Positions 48,301 to 60,810 of a DNA stretch of 64,000 bases are shown here, one piece after another. The translations under genes were made by a program, and so were the position numbers. The stretch spans positions 117,080 to 181,079 of the forward strand of contig JAULBX010030596.1 in assembly GCA_032358255.1 (NCBI GenBank), given 5' to 3'. The stretch is from Heterotrichella gracilis (taxonomy: Eukaryota > Sar > Xanthophyceae > Tribonematales > Xanthonemataceae). The notes under the pieces are model-generated. The model worked only from the letters and a program-made list of their open reading frames with translations. It was not told the DNA's origin and searched no databases. Within the stretch, counting starts at the first letter, position 1, and each line of letters opens with the position of its first letter.

Positions 48301-49517
48301 GTGGCATGTGCCGTGCTGTGGCTGGTGCAATGCATATCCTCAACCCCCCAACCTCTGCAGTTACCTTATGGTGCATTCGAGTGGCTGCGGGATGGTGTTG
48401 ACACTAAATCCTAAGCTCTTAACCCCTTCCCTTAGAGCCTGTCCAGTACCAGGGAAGTTCAGCACGGGGACAGTGCTAAATGAATCCAACACCCAAAACC
48501 TACATTAGGTCTAAGCCCTTCCAACCCTCTACTCTAAACCCTGACCCTACCCGTTCCCTAGGGTCTGTCAGAGGCCCGCTCCCTGTCCGCCACCTGGCAG
48601 GTCCATGCGCAGCAACTGATGGGGCAGGTGGAGCGTCTCAAGGGGTGCCTGGAAGAGAGCGCAGCGTGGGGGGGTGGGGAGGAGGAAGGTGGGGCGGGAA
48701 AGGGGAGGCGTGCACTCTTTGCATATGTGCGTGAGCTGCTTGGCTCAGTGTGTGTGGGATGGATGGACGGGTTGGGTTTGCGTGCATTTGTGGGTGTGGC
48801 GGGGTTGGTGGTGGGTGGGGGCAGGGGGGGTAGGGTACGCTGGTGCTTGGTCTCGTGTGCACTTAGGCGACTCATGAGGGGAGGGGCATGCCTCTTCATT
48901 TGCGCGTTTGGCGTTCTTTGTGTTTCAATTCCTCCCCCTGTCTACCTTGTTCGTGTACTGAAACCCCCCCTTTTGCCCCACAGCCGCCCGCCTTCAGCAG
49001 CAGCTTCTGTCTACCCACGCCGCCAGCGCTGGTCTGGAGCTAGAGGTGCGTGCGCTGGCTGCTGAGCTGCTGCTCGCATCCTGTTTCCTTTACATGAGGG
49101 TTATGTTCACCCTTGGGCCTTTCTTCCTGTGGGATGCTCCCTACACCCTGCTTCCTATCCCTTGTGGTGTTGCTCTATGACCTGTATTTTGGGTGTAGGG
49201 TTTGGCCACCCCTAGTGACCGTCAAATCACCACCACCTACAGTTCATATGTTGTCTGCACTTCACTTTAAACGTGCTGTTAAACACAAAAATTGGATCTG
49301 TGTGAGGTGCCTTCCATGAACCCTAAACCCTAATCCCTAGACCCTCAAGAGTTTCCTATCCTTCTTCTAGGTGCGGGCGCTGGCTGCTGAGCTGGCGAGG
49401 GCAGTGGAGGAGCAGGGGGTGTGGGCGAGGGGGCTGGTGCCGGGGCTGGTGGAGGTGGATGGGGTGCTGGAGGAGGCGCTGAGGGTGGGGGGGTGGAGGA
49501 AGGGGGCGCTGGACTGA
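45313..49517 (+). CDS. coiled-coil protein of unknown function (about 441 aa)
   Basis: Eleven exons read by phase: 45313-45331, 45476-45582, 45759-45920, 46290-46427, 46731-46883, 47156-47327, 47587-47792, 48097-48144, 48562-48673, 48984-49045, 49371-49517; total 442 codons with stop. The very short first exon (MNIGTL) is the least certain. The product is heptad-like throughout: LLEQVQSQLGAVKTELY, ARIQNEGLSARVQELE, SKQLKRELDEEQGR, LRAERDRAEALAAELA, then a Ser/Pro/Ala linker (MTPSASYANLAAAGEG) and further coils to VDGVLEEAL. No catalytic motif, signal or membrane segment. It could be a cytoskeletal or basal-body component, but I do not recognise the family. A TGTAA at 50145-50149 is a candidate 3' end. 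Confidence 0.65.
49046..49394 (+). repeat. direct repeats bounding intron 10 of the coiled-coil gene
   Basis: The first 24 bases of the intron (49046-49069) match the first 24 bases of exon 11 (49371-49394) with one mismatch. The intron therefore starts and ends at equivalent AG/GTGCG junctions of a duplicated exon segment. Confidence 0.9.
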
Positions 49518-50245
49518 GGGCTGGGGGGTGGGGGGCGGCTGGTGCTGTATCTGTGTTGGGGTGGAGGTTGGAACAAGTGCAAGAGCAGCATCTGGCCTAT
49601 GAACCCATTCTTGCGTTGTGTGGCCGGGTGGCCTGGCCCACAATGGCTGCTACTCTTGCTGTTGCCGCTTTTCTGTACCCCTTCACACTGTGGACTCACA
49701 CCACCACTCCACATGGTCGGGCATCGTGGAGAATGTCACACACAAACATTTCACGTTCCTTTCAATCCTAGTTATTACCAGGTCCATCTTTGTAGGGCTC
49801 TTGTACTAGAACTTGTAGGGTTGGATTGTGACTCACGGCAACAACAGTGACTGTGTTGAAACCAAACTTCACTTCTCACAGCTCACTTCTCACTTCTCAC
49901 TGCTGCTCACCAAAAATATTTGCTTCTCAGACCCTATTAGGGTTGAGCCCCGTGCAGTCACCTTGGACTACAAATGCACCCTCGAAGGCACCGATCGCAC
50001 CAACTTTGTGCTGGCTACCTGCATTGCCTGGGCTATTTGTGTAGAACACCCTCGATATAGTGAGTGGAGCTTGACTGAACACCGGTATTGCTTCCTACAT
50101 CGCCACCGTTGGCTCTATCGTAGCCGCTGGGGTGGTGCAGGCGTTGTAACCCACTTGCAGCAGGGGTCAACGTTGTTTGTTTAACCCAAAACAGTGCATG
50201 CCATATCGCATACATACCCTATAGCAGGGTCGCTGGGGTCGCACC
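49518..50245 (+). other. coiled-coil gene 3' UTR and DNAJC11 upstream region
   Basis: It contains small tandem CACTTCTCA repeats (49870-49905) and TGTAA at 50145-50149. No gene supported. Confidence 0.5.
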
Positions 50246-53200
50246 ATGGAGGGGGGTTGGGACGGGGATGAGGGCGAAGGCAGCGACAACTCCCACCTGT
50301 ATGCGGTGCTGGGGGTCTCCCGGGAGGCGTCCCCGGAGGAGATCAAGCGGGCGTACCGGTCGCTCGCCGCCGTGTTCCACCCCGATAAGCACGCGGACCC
50401 TTCCACACACGACCAGGCTGCGCAGAGTTTTGCGCGGGTGCAGGAGGCGTATGAGGTGGGTGGGGTGGGTGCGTGCATACGCATATATATGCGTGCACAG
50501 GCGGGGTCAACGGTTAGTTTGCGGATAGGGAATAACGGTTTTACGGTTGGTCTAGTGGTCAGAGTTTGGTTTGCCGGGGGGTACGCGTGGGTTCCATATG
50601 CATGCATATATAACAATGTGTGTGGGTTCACAGGCATGCATGTATGCTTGTACGAGTGGGAAGGTATGGATGCAATTGCTTGGTGCGTTGCTGCTTTTAG
50701 GTGTGCCCAGGAGCATTCAAACTTGCACCACCGCCCGTGCAACCCCCATGCTTCCATACCCACAACCAAAACCTTCCAGGACCAAGATTAGCAGTACGCC
50801 GGATGCCCATTCCATTCCTTCTCATCCATCCATCCTTACCTTCAAAACATGCCCGTTTCACTATCACCAACCACGCACTCACAAGCAGCAGTACCAGACT
50901 AGCCGTGGAGATTGACCAGAGGGGATCAGTCAGTTGCGGGGCCTAACAGTGGGGGTTTGACCAGGGGAGATGACTCAGGAGGGACGAGAACATTGGGGAT
51001 TGCATATTAGGCATTACCTAGCAGGTGATACCTTGTGGGTCACCCAGTGTGGGTAATGACACAGCTGGTTTTTGCACTCGCGCCTGTGCACCACTCGAAT
51101 GAAAACAAGAATTAAAATTTTATATGAGTACCCGCTAAGAAACCACAGGCAATGCACGGGCACCAATCCTTACCCCCCTTGGCCCTCCACCCCCCCCAGA
51201 TCCTGAACGACCCCTCACAGCCCCCACACCCCTCCTTACCCCCCTTGCCCCCCTCCCCAGATCCTGAGCGACCCCTCCCGGCGAGGGGTGTACGACGTGT
51301 ATGGGCGGCAGGGACTGGAGGCGGGGATGCAGATTGGGGACAAGCTGCGCAGCCGGGAGGAGCTGCGGGAGCAGTGGGCAATTTTCCAAAAACTGCAGGT
51401 GGGTGGCGCTAACCCTGCCAAACCCTAAACCCTACACCTGGAGAGGGTGCTGTCCACACGTGCAAGCCTCACCGCCGCCCCCGCATCGCCGCTACCCCAC
51501 CACCATCGCCACTACTGCACCACCGCATCCACCCACCCCGCGCCCCAGCCACCCCACCACTGCACCCACCCACCCTCCACTGGAGGATTGGCGCATGGAG
51601 CAGGCCATCACCACCACCAGCCACTACCTGTTAAATTGAATTGTATGCGTCTCCCTCCCCTGGTGGCCCCACAGACACTGCACCAAATCTTGCCCCAAAT
51701 ACGCCTCCGCCCACCCCATCACCACCCCTGCATTCACATATGCCCGACCCCCACCCACCCAACCCCCACCCCCACAGGAGGAGCGGCGCATGGAGCAGGC
51801 CACCACCAGCCGAGGCCACTATGTTTTTCGCATTGACGCGTCCCCCCTGCTGGCTCCAGAGCGGGCAGAGGAGGCAAGGGAACGCGAGGCGATGAAGCAC
51901 CCGATACTCAGCCAGGTAGATAAAATAAATAAATAAATAAATATGTACGATCACGAGCCATGGAACAATGGGCTCGCTTGCAGGACGCACAGAAGATATT
52001 TCTTATTATAAATCACTAATTTAATTTAAATTATATTTGTTTTCTCCTTATATCTTAGTTTTTACAATTCACATGTTCCCATCCTTCCGCCCCGCAGCTC
52101 CTGATGCGCGGCGGCACCCTTGCGCCCCTGAGCCGGTGGCCGCAGATGGGCGGAGTGGCCATGACCTCATCCATGGACATGCAGCTGTCGGAGTGGGACA
52201 GCGGGAACGCAGGGGGTGAGTGTGTGTGGGGGAGGAGAGGGGTGTTGTTCTTATCGGCTCACCTGCTTGTTGGGGTGGGACAGTGAGATTGCAGGGGGTG
52301 AATGTCGCCGCCCTGCCTTGCTGGGGCCTGTGTGAGAGGGGGGGGGGTGAGGGGTAATTGAGGGATGTGCGAGGGGGTGGGAGGGGGATATCCTTGCATG
52401 TTGAGGGATGTGCGAGGGGGTGGGAGGGGGATATCCTTGCATGCTTGTGAAGGTGTGTGGGAAGGGGGCGGCGCTGGTGACTGGCGTGAGGCTTGGGTGA
52501 AACTTTTCACGGTGAAGGGCTCACTTGAACGTTGACCCACTTGGAAGGCAACGTAAACATGCGTGGTCATGTGCGCCGGAACCCCACACCATGCATGGCA
52601 GCTGTACACATTGCACATTCATGCACCCGCCCTCCGGTCGACCCTTGGACCAAGGCTGATTCAAACACTCCACGCGCACACATCCCACCCACCCACACAC
52701 GCACACGTGCCATGCGCCTGCCTGCCCCCTTTCAGCACTTAACTTCCAAAGCCCCCCCACCCCCCACCCACCACCCACCCCATCCCCCACCGGCTGCAGG
52801 TCAAGTGGTGATCAACCGGCGAGGCAGCGGCAGCAGCTTCGTGGCTGGCTACCGGAGGATGCTGTTCCCAGATCTGTCTCTGGAGGCGCATGGCATGCTG
52901 GGTGAGGCGAAACAGTGTGTAGGCTTGACTGTTGAATAGCGCATGGTCCCTGGCCTGTGAGGCGAAACAGTGTGCGTGTGTCGACTATGGAACAGCGCAT
53001 GTTCCCTGCCCTGTGAGGCAAAACAGTGTGTGTGTTGACTATTGGCTAGCGCGTGGTCCCTGACCTGTGAGGCGAAACAGTGTGTGTGTTGGCGCATGCT
53101 GTTTTTGGATCTGTCTGTGGAGGCGCATGGCATGCTGGGCGGGGCAAAACAGTGCATATGTATCGACTGCTAAAGTAGCGCATGACCCCCAGTATTATCT

Positions 53201-56200
53201 GTGTAGGGTTCAGGCATGCGCCCTCCTCCATTATTTGCCACTCCCCCTTGCCATTCCCCCGCACTCTCCCCAAAGATTTGCCGTATGTGTCCATTGCAGG
53301 CCTGAAGACCCTTTTGAGCCTCCAATCCACGCAGCAGCTTGGCCCGCACGCGTCAGCCACCCTGTCGCTGAGCTGGCAGCCGCAGGTTGGGGTGGGGATG
53401 GAGCTGGTCACGTCGAGACAAATTACTCAAAAGGTGGGGACAGCTAGGTTCGTTCGTTTCCAGAAAAGAAACTTCCCAACAGCACTTCCTCACCTGAAGA
53501 CATGTTTCTTGGGGGGAAGTTAGTGTAGTCCCTGTGTGATCAGCGGGGATGGGAGGTGGAGGAGAGCATGTGGGCTGAAAAGCAATTGGGCTGTCGGTGG
53601 TGTTGTTGCGATGCAAGCTTTCTCTGTATACCACATTCACACACCTGGCTCATACTTGTGTGCATTGCAGGTGCTCTGGAGGTCCAGGTGCCTGCTGGCT
53701 AAACCCTAACCCTGATTCTAAATACCCTTGTGCATGCGACTCACGTGCCTGCTGTCATGCCGTACGCCGCAACCCCCTTCTGTGAACCTAAACCCTAAAA
53801 TCCTGAGCCCTGAACCCTAAACCCCCCTGCTGCAGCTGACTGGGGAGCTGTCTTGGGTCCTTGGGCCCCCTGAGGCAGGTGGGATGGGGCTAAGCCTGGT
53901 TAGGAGGGGAGAAAAAACCATTCTGACGGGCCAAGTGCAGGTATGTGAGTGTGTGTGTGCCTGGCACCACTGTTGTGCAGTGTGTGTTGTTGCTTTGCAT
54001 GCCAAACCGCCTTGACATCACTACCTGCTGGGGGGAGCAATTGCTTTCGCTACCCACCCTGGCCCCTCGTGACCTGCATATCTCATGTGTGTACTCTTCA
54101 GCTATGCATATTTTGAATGCTTCAAATATCTGTATATCTGCCTTCCTAAGGTGACAGTCGTGACTGGCATCTGTCTCTATTTGAAGAGTACCTTTTTTCC
54201 CTATATTCATGCCCCTCGTATCCAGGTGGGCGTCGCGACTGGCATTTCAGGGCGGGTGGTGCGGCGGGTGGGGGAGAATTATAGCGTCAAGGTTGGGGCC
54301 AAATTCGGGACCACCGGGGTGGAGCTGGATGTGGGCGCATCCATGCGCATTTCTGAGACCACCAGCGGGGGCATGTCTGTGGTGTGGGGCATGCAGGTGT
54401 GCTGAAGGAGGGGTGAGGGGGCCATGTAGGTGTGTTGCCAATGGGGGAGGGAGTGAATGTTGGTGCGCCGGCAGGGGGGTGAATCGGGGTGGGGTGTGTG
54501 CCATCCCACTGGGAGGCATGCCAGTGTGGGGATTGAGGTTTTAGGGTAATATGGGGTTTTGAATTGCTTGGGCCTGCTGGGAGGTACAGGGCAGTCTTTG
54601 CCAAGCTGGCATGACGGACAGCTGCGCTTGTCACAATAGCCGCAGGGTGACAACCCAGTGGGTGCGTAAAGCAGTTGGGGCAAAATGTCTCTGTCAGAAA
54701 GGGCTACTGCGTGTCAAATGCGCCGCAAACGCCCCACGGGAATAGTACTAAGGATACCAAGGGTCTCATTGCGCTTTTAAATTTGCAGGGCATCACCTTC
54801 AAGGCCAGGATGGCACGGTCAGGCAACGTGTTCGAGTTCCCCGTATTATTGTCCCCTTCCTACCAAGACTACAGGATCCTGGTGGCCTCCTATGTGGTAC
54901 CCCCCCTGCTGTCGCTGGCAATCAACTATGCAGTGGTCAAGCCGGTGGTGCGGTACCGAAAGCGGCTAAGGGTAAGGCACAAAACCCTAAAAATCCTAGT
55001 CCTCAAACCCTGAACCCAAGCCAGAGATTAGGCATCACACCACCCGTGCCGTGCTCCATCCACATTGACTCTCCTTTAAAACAAGGGGAGTACTTTATCA
55101 GCAGTTAGGCTTGATCACCAGCATGATGAGCATTGGGAGCACAAGCACAATCAGCTCACGCTTACAAAAGGGGTTCAAGTTTTGGGGATGCCAGTCACCA
55201 GCACACACATTCTGTATTTTTTATTAGGTTTTTATTCACCTTGAAGCCCTCCTCTCATCCACCCCCAGGCGCAGCAGCGGCGAGCGGGCAAGGCCAGTGA
55301 AATCACCAGCGCCCTGCGGGAAGCCAGGCGCACAGCGACCCTGGTTGCGCCCGTGGCGCAGCGCAAGCTGGGGCGGGAGATGGCGGAGGGGGGGCTGGTG
55401 GTGGTGTCTGGGGAGTATGGGATGCTGGAGGAGGGGGCGGCGGGGCGGGTGCCGTGGCCGGCGGCAGGGGGGGGCGCGGGGGCGGGTGGGACGGGGAGGG
55501 GGGAGCGGGCGGAGGATGAGGAGGGGAGTGAAGAAGGTGCGGTTGTGTGTGGGGGGGACTGGTGGCTCACCCTGGGTATTGAATCCGTGGTGTGGGTGGC
55601 AGTGGAACAGTGTGCTTTGGAGAAGTATATATACATGGTGTGTTGTCAATACAAAATGAATTTCTTGTTTTGCTTTATACCTTGCAATAAATGAAATTTA
55701 CAGAATAACAGGTGTATTTTTACAAAACAACAGATCTTTCCCTTCAATATGCTGTTGCTTATGTGGGTGTGGTCCTCCCCAGGTGATGAAGCCGCAGCGG
55801 CCTCCACAGCCGACCTCCCCCACACACTAGACGTCACCATCCCCCTGCGATTCATGGTGGATAAGGGGACCCTGCACTTCTACCCAGGTAAGGCATTGCA
55901 CCGACAAGGAAGGGGAAACAGGCCTGTAGGATGTTGGATTAGGTAACCCCGAGCCAATCAGGGGCTGCTTCCACCAATGATGTTATAACAGGCCACGCAC
56001 TCCTGCCCTCGCATTGAAAACCTGCTGCCAAGCGCCAACCCCAGATCTCCCACAGCAGACTCGTATCCTACTCGTTTCACCTTACTTCATCTCATTTTCC
56101 CTATCAGAATTTTGCTAAAGATGATATATTTTAAACTTTTGGCTATACACAGTTAGATTAAGGCCCCCATTCCCCCTCCTCCCAGATGTGTCCAAATCCG

Positions 56201-56406
56201 GCCTCATGGGCTTCTGCGACATTGCGCCCGGGGCGCCCAAGCAGCTGCGGGTGTGTTACCTGTGGAGGGGCAAGCCGCACGAGGCGCTGGTGGGGGACAG
56301 CGCGGGGGTGGAGCTGCCGGGGGGCGGGGCGCCGGTGGCGGACCCTGTGCGCGCGGCTGCGGTGATGGAGTCTGCTCGGGAGCAGGGGCTGTTGCCGGGG
56401 GCTTGA
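50246..56406 (+). CDS. DNAJC11: DNAJC11, mitochondrial J-domain protein with DUF3395
   Basis: J-protein associated with the MICOS/SAM bridging complex that shapes mitochondrial cristae in animals. Twelve exons (50246-50455, 51261-51398, 51778-51915, 52098-52215, 52800-52901, 53300-53433, 53836-53940, 54226-54396, 54789-54971, 55269-55536, 55783-55887, 56186-56406) join in phase to 630 aa (human 559). Residues 17-70 are the J domain: [20 protein letters not shown], then FHPDKH with the HPD triad. Then the DNAJC11 hallmark [16 protein letters not shown], a beta-rich central region (GTLAPLSRW to [14 protein letters not shown]), a charged helix ([16 protein letters not shown]), a Gly/Glu-rich insert (about residues 470-510), and the DUF3395-like end ([33 protein letters not shown]). 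Several introns carry decayed exon copies. TGTAA occurs at 57097-57101 and 57160-57164. Confidence 0.92.
51190..51232 (+). repeat. degenerate copy of DNAJC11 exon 2 5' end
   Basis: It matches 51250-51285 (polypyrimidine tract, CAG acceptor and ILSDPS codons) with few changes; it lies just upstream of the real acceptor. Confidence 0.8.
51576..51630 (+). repeat. degenerate copy of DNAJC11 exon 3 5' end
   Basis: It matches 51778-51825 ([13 protein letters not shown] codons) in altered form, in the intron before exon 3. Confidence 0.7.
52269..52443 (+). repeat. copy of DNAJC11 exon 4 end and a 43-bp tandem repeat
   Basis: 52269-52303 resembles the exon 4 end and donor (52188-52222). A perfect 43-bp direct duplication follows at 52358-52400 and 52401-52443. 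Confidence 0.85.
52902..53140 (+). repeat. 55-bp tandem repeats starting at the DNAJC11 exon 5 donor, plus exon 5 copy
   Basis: Units begin with GTGAGGC(G/A)AAACAG at 52902, 52957, 53013 and 53067 (periods 55, 56, 54); the first GTGAGG is the real exon 5 donor. The fourth unit runs into 53095-53140, a copy of the exon 5 end ([14 protein letters not shown] codons). Confidence 0.9.
54148..54168 (+). repeat. short copy of DNAJC11 exon 8 start
   Basis: A GTGACTGGCAT-containing stretch echoes the exon 8 start (54226 onward, GTCGCGACTGGCAT), upstream of the true acceptor. Confidence 0.45.
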
Positions 56407-58379
56407 TGGGGGGCATTAGGGATGGGGATGGATCGTTGGGAGGGATTAGTTGGTATGCGGAGCGCTGTGATTATGGATCCAGGGATCAGTTTTGGTGGAT
56501 ATTGGACTCAATGCGCATGGTGCCACTGCGTTCATGAAGGGTTTGGGTGCCACTGTGTAGCATCGCTGCGGAGTCTGCATGGGAGCAGCGGCTGGTGCCA
56601 GGGGTGGAAGAGGAGTGGGGTTGGGGCTGCGATCATGGGAGCTCTGGGTGCAGCGGGAGTGATGGCTGCCTGGTGTCATGTCAGATAGTGTATCTAAAAT
56701 GACGCCTGGCTGTCATCAGCGCTGACGCACCCAGAGCTGCCCATGAAGACAGCCCCAACCGCTTGCACTTCCACTTGGTGAAGAGTGAAAGTGGGGGATG
56801 TGCGCTCGGGTGGGAAACTGTTATCGGGTTGGGGTGATCGGGTCCAGGCGATGCAGTGTAGCAATGGAGAGCCGTTTTTAACACCATTTTGGGAGGGAGG
56901 CGTGAGCATCAGTCTGCCAGCGACCAGTGTTTTCATGGTATGCTATGTTGGTCGGGTCCACTGGACGATTGACAACAGTTCAAACATAGATTAAGGGTAC
57001 CCTTTCAAAGTGGAGTTTGGGTGGGTTGCAAGCATGGCTGCGTCTCTCTGGTACCTGCGCGTTGTCAATGCCTGGAACATGCTCCAAATGGCTGTCTGTA
57101 ATTCACAATGTCAATGTGATTTACACATGTGGCCACTCATGTGGCCATCTCAAACAAATTGTAAAGCATTAAATATTGCAAATATTTGAAATTCAATAAT
57201 GGCTGTCGGGCTCCACAGTGACTGCACATGGGATCCCGGTGGGGTATTGGCTGGGACTCTTGAGATTGAAATGATTTAAAATTGGAACTGTTTGAAACTG
57301 TCCATTCCCCACCCAATGGACAGTTTGATTGGGGGTAATGAGGATGCCAATTCGGGAGCTGTCAGCACTGTTACCGCACTGAAGGAAAATGTAGTCTAAG
57401 CTTACAAGATCTTCTACAAGCCTTAGGTGGCTTGTGACTTAGTGCGCTTGCCAAGCCCCCGAGGGCAACTTTCAATGTTTTTGTATAGCCTAGCCTGAGG
57501 CAGGGTCCACACTGCAGCTGGCACTGCCTGGCCAGACTGAGTGTCAATACTGCACTGCACCGTGTCAACCCTATGATAAAGTTTATAAGATTGATAAAGA
57601 TCAATTAAGAGACTGTGCACATGTGGCATCAACATGTGAAGCATGCTGTGATGCGCCTTCCTACCAGAACCATCGATGCCAGAAGTCCTGCTGCAAAATC
57701 ACAACCTGATCCCAAAGTCGGGATGGTACGTTTCTGGGCGCACAAATTGACTTCTGTTGTCCCTTCCCGGTCCGTGTTGTTTGGCTGTGATTTTGTGTCG
57801 GAGCGTGGACCCCTTGAAGTGGTACACATACGCGGCTGTATGGAGGCAAACCTTCTGTCGCCGGGTAACACGTCTGGACACATCCATTTCTTGGCCAATC
57901 ACCTGCACAGAGGTTAAACCCCCCAGATTTTAAGTTCTAATTATACCTTGAAATACCATTATGATCAAGCCACCGTGGAAAACTAGGTGTTTTGCGTGAA
58001 TATTATGATGCAGAGCCTGCTCGATGTATCGGCAATGGTACAGCGTACAGGGTTCACATGGACCGTCTCATGAGCATGCGCAAATCTAATGATGGATACC
58101 CTTGCGTTTGCTGCATTTAATGCATTCAATATAAATGAAGGGTTTTTCATGCAATGTGACTCAAATTGGGCAACAGGGTCAGTTCTCGAGTAGATACATA
58201 TCATGCAACCCATTTTTTCAAGATGCTGTCCTGAGTGAAGCACATGCGCAATGAGTTGACAAGCCTGTTCTGAGGCTGCACGCCATGGTTGGCAACACTG
58301 TAATTTCTCCAAACGATGACTTAAGTGGAATGATGGCTATGCATTCTAGTAAATACAGAAATTGCTAGTGCTGTACATG
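56407..58379. other. intergenic: DNAJC11 3' region to glycosyltransferase 3' end
   Basis: DNAJC11 3' UTR with candidate TGTAA signals at 57097-57101 and 57160-57164. A perfect 12-bp inverted repeat with an 8-base loop lies at 57295-57326. Open stretches at 57615-57917 on both strands show no recognisable protein. Confidence 0.5.
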
Positions 58380-60810
58380 TCATTGAACCTGCCTCCGTTT
58401 CCTATTTGGGTACGGTATACTACTTGCCTTATTGTTGGGGTCAAATAGGAACCCAGGCTGGTACTCAAAGTCCGCTACCCGGGGCACTCCAAAAAAGAAG
58501 CCCGAAAACGCCCTTGTTACATGTCGCAGCACTGGTGCTTCGCTAGCAGAGTCTGCCCGCATGTCCAGCATCCTTTGTACCCGTGCGTAGTTGAAGGGGT
58601 GGTGTACAAGCTGCATAGCGCGGGGTGACAGCTGGTGCACCACCTCTATGCCATCCCTGTTGCCTACAAACCCCATCCCTGCACCGCGCATGTATGTGCA
58701 ATTGGAGATGTGCACGGTGTTAAAATACAGTGATCTAATTTTCAAAATACATCTGCGCAACATCATGCATGCCAGCTGGCGTTAAAGGGCTGACCATGAA
58801 CCAATTTAATCAATTTATTGTCGCAATGCAAACTGATCTGACAGGGATGTAAATGCTAACAACATGGCATCATTATTGATATTACATGCACACTGACAGC
58901 AAAACCAGATCAGCATCAGCCTTGCCCAAGCTTGCGCCACCCAACCCTGTCCTTACACTGCTTTGTAACAACATGGCATGGCCGTATTGAAAGACGGGTA
59001 TACCCTCTCCCCACCTCCCCCCTATGCCTACCTTGCATGGTGCTCATTGGTGTGATGAGGCCACACCTCCCACTGTCAGTGCTCAGCCCTGCCATCAGCT
59101 TTGTGAGCACGCCATCTGGCACCAGCACATCGTTGTTGATGATGAAGAAGTGGGTGAGGTGGGTGTGGTTCAGGAAGTACTGCCACGCAAGGTTCCAGCT
59201 GTGGGTCACTCCCAGCGGCTCTGGGGGAGAGATGACGGTGATATTGAGGTGGGCCAGCGACTGCAGTGGGCACGGGAAATAGAACCGAGCAGGTGTAAGA
59301 CAGTTGCTGTCGAGTGGCAATTGTAATATGACACTACGCAGTGTATATATTGATTAACAAAAAGAGCAGGTCAGTTTTCAATTCTAATAATCTTTTTTAT
59401 AGTGGATTGCTATGAGAAAAAGGAAAACCATTGCCTGCTGCTCCGGCCTCTATTTTACGTTGAAATGCACTGTTAGGCTTCATGCCAGTATGGAAGAACT
59501 AATAACTATTGCTGAGGGGATGAGACAATTTGCGCAGCTGCAGAGCAAGGCTGAGCCATCAGCTCTTAATATGGAGCAACACTCTGTGCAATACAGGTTG
59601 TCTAACCATGCACAATGCGTGGATTCTAGACCCCCCCTGATGGCAGTACATGGTGCAGGGTACATGGCAGTACAACCATAGAATACACGGCAGCACAATT
59701 TGTCTTACCATGCGTGTAGAATCCACACTGAGCTCATCCACCACCAGCAGGTCAAACCTGTCTCTGACTGTCGCCAAGGAAGTCAGCAGCAAGATGGTTT
59801 TCTCCCTAGTAGTATGGGATGACAGTTTTTAGTAGTTATTAAAGCCCCACCTGGATAAAGTCCAATATCAAAATTAGATCAGACAGCTAGTTGTTTGAAT
59901 TGCTCAGAGTCTGTGGGATCTCTGCCACCCCGGGGGCTGGCAAAGTCACTTCAAGTAAAATTAGTAATAATCAGTAATTAGTAGTAATAACCAGTATTTG
60001 TAATAACTAGTAACACATACCACACGTTAGCGGTCGAGACAGCCACCAATGCATGGAAGGGCTGTCTGGCACCGGCAGCAGCTGCTTGCCCGCATGCAGG
60101 GCACCGGTAGCTGCAGTCAGGTTGCGAAGCGGCGTCCCAAGAGCTGTCGCTGTGCCAGGCAGTTCCAGCAGGCGAGTCAGAGATCGCCGCCTGTATGGAC
60201 AAGTTTAAATTACTAATAAAAGGAGACTCCTGAAGAAAACACCGAGGTTGCACTGATGCCACTAGGGACTGTCCATTTGGTGAGAACCCTAAACTTCAGT
60301 AACCAGAGAGGTAATGAGCGAGGGATGGACTTTCAATCTGTTCAGATAGCCTCCAAGGTGAGACTGTCACGGTGTAGAGACCGTGCTCCCGGCGTAAATT
60401 ACCGGCAAGTGGTGATAATGTATTATAATTCTAATTTCAGTTGTTATACTGCATTGAGTTACAATGTCAACTGTTCATCAACACAATTACGATCAATGAC
60501 GTCAAGCAGAAAATAGAATAAATCAGGAGGCCTTTGATAAACCTGCAACAATAATGATATTCTGGCATATGATATAATACATATTATTTAATATTATGAT
60601 AAAGCGTTATATTTCTATTTTGGCAAATATTGATTGTGCAGAACAAACCTGCACCAAGAGAGCATCCAGTTCTTCAGAGATGCTCCAGCAACCGGTTGGT
60701 GTTTGGTCTAGCTGCGCAGGCCTTTCCCTTGCAGACTCGAGCGTTGGCATTCCTAGCACTACGCAAAATGCGACGCAGATGCGAAGCCACCAGACACCAA
60801 ACGACCCCAT
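58380..60810 (-). CDS. family-2-like glycosyltransferase with N-terminal signal anchor
   Basis: Exons 60810-60649, 60190-60021, 59805-59709, 59260-59032 and 58678-58380 join in phase to 318 aa. Residues 5-21 (GVWWLRICVAFCVVLGM) are a signal anchor or signal peptide, suggesting a Golgi/ER lumenal enzyme. A cysteine pair CPACG (about residue 86) precedes the GT-A core: TILLLTSL...FDLLVVDELSVDST, then HFFIINNDVLVPDGVL, where NND takes the place of the usual DXD-like nucleotide-sugar/metal site, and GFFFGVPRV...GFLFDP. Donor and acceptor sugars cannot be told. The final exon is read to a stop at 58380; an alternative GC-AG donor (AAG/GCAAGT near 58430) could extend the gene. Confidence 0.7.

Noticed and set aside
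50546-50615. tRNA-like GGTCTAGTGGTCAGAG stretch in a DNAJC11 intron
   Set aside because: No matching acceptor or T stem could be paired.
52902-53100. CRISPR-like array
   Set aside because: The 54-56 bp units are imperfect throughout with no repeat/spacer division, lie in a eukaryotic intron and start at a splice donor.
53671-53704. Candidate DNAJC11 exon starting GTGCTCTGGAGG
   Set aside because: Exon 6 joins exon 7 (53836) directly in phase 0, giving a continuous RQITQKLTGELSW; including this piece would add an early stop.
57615-57917. Overlapping open frames on both strands
   Set aside because: Neither shows a recognisable motif or splice context, and the opposite strands are equally open, as expected by chance.
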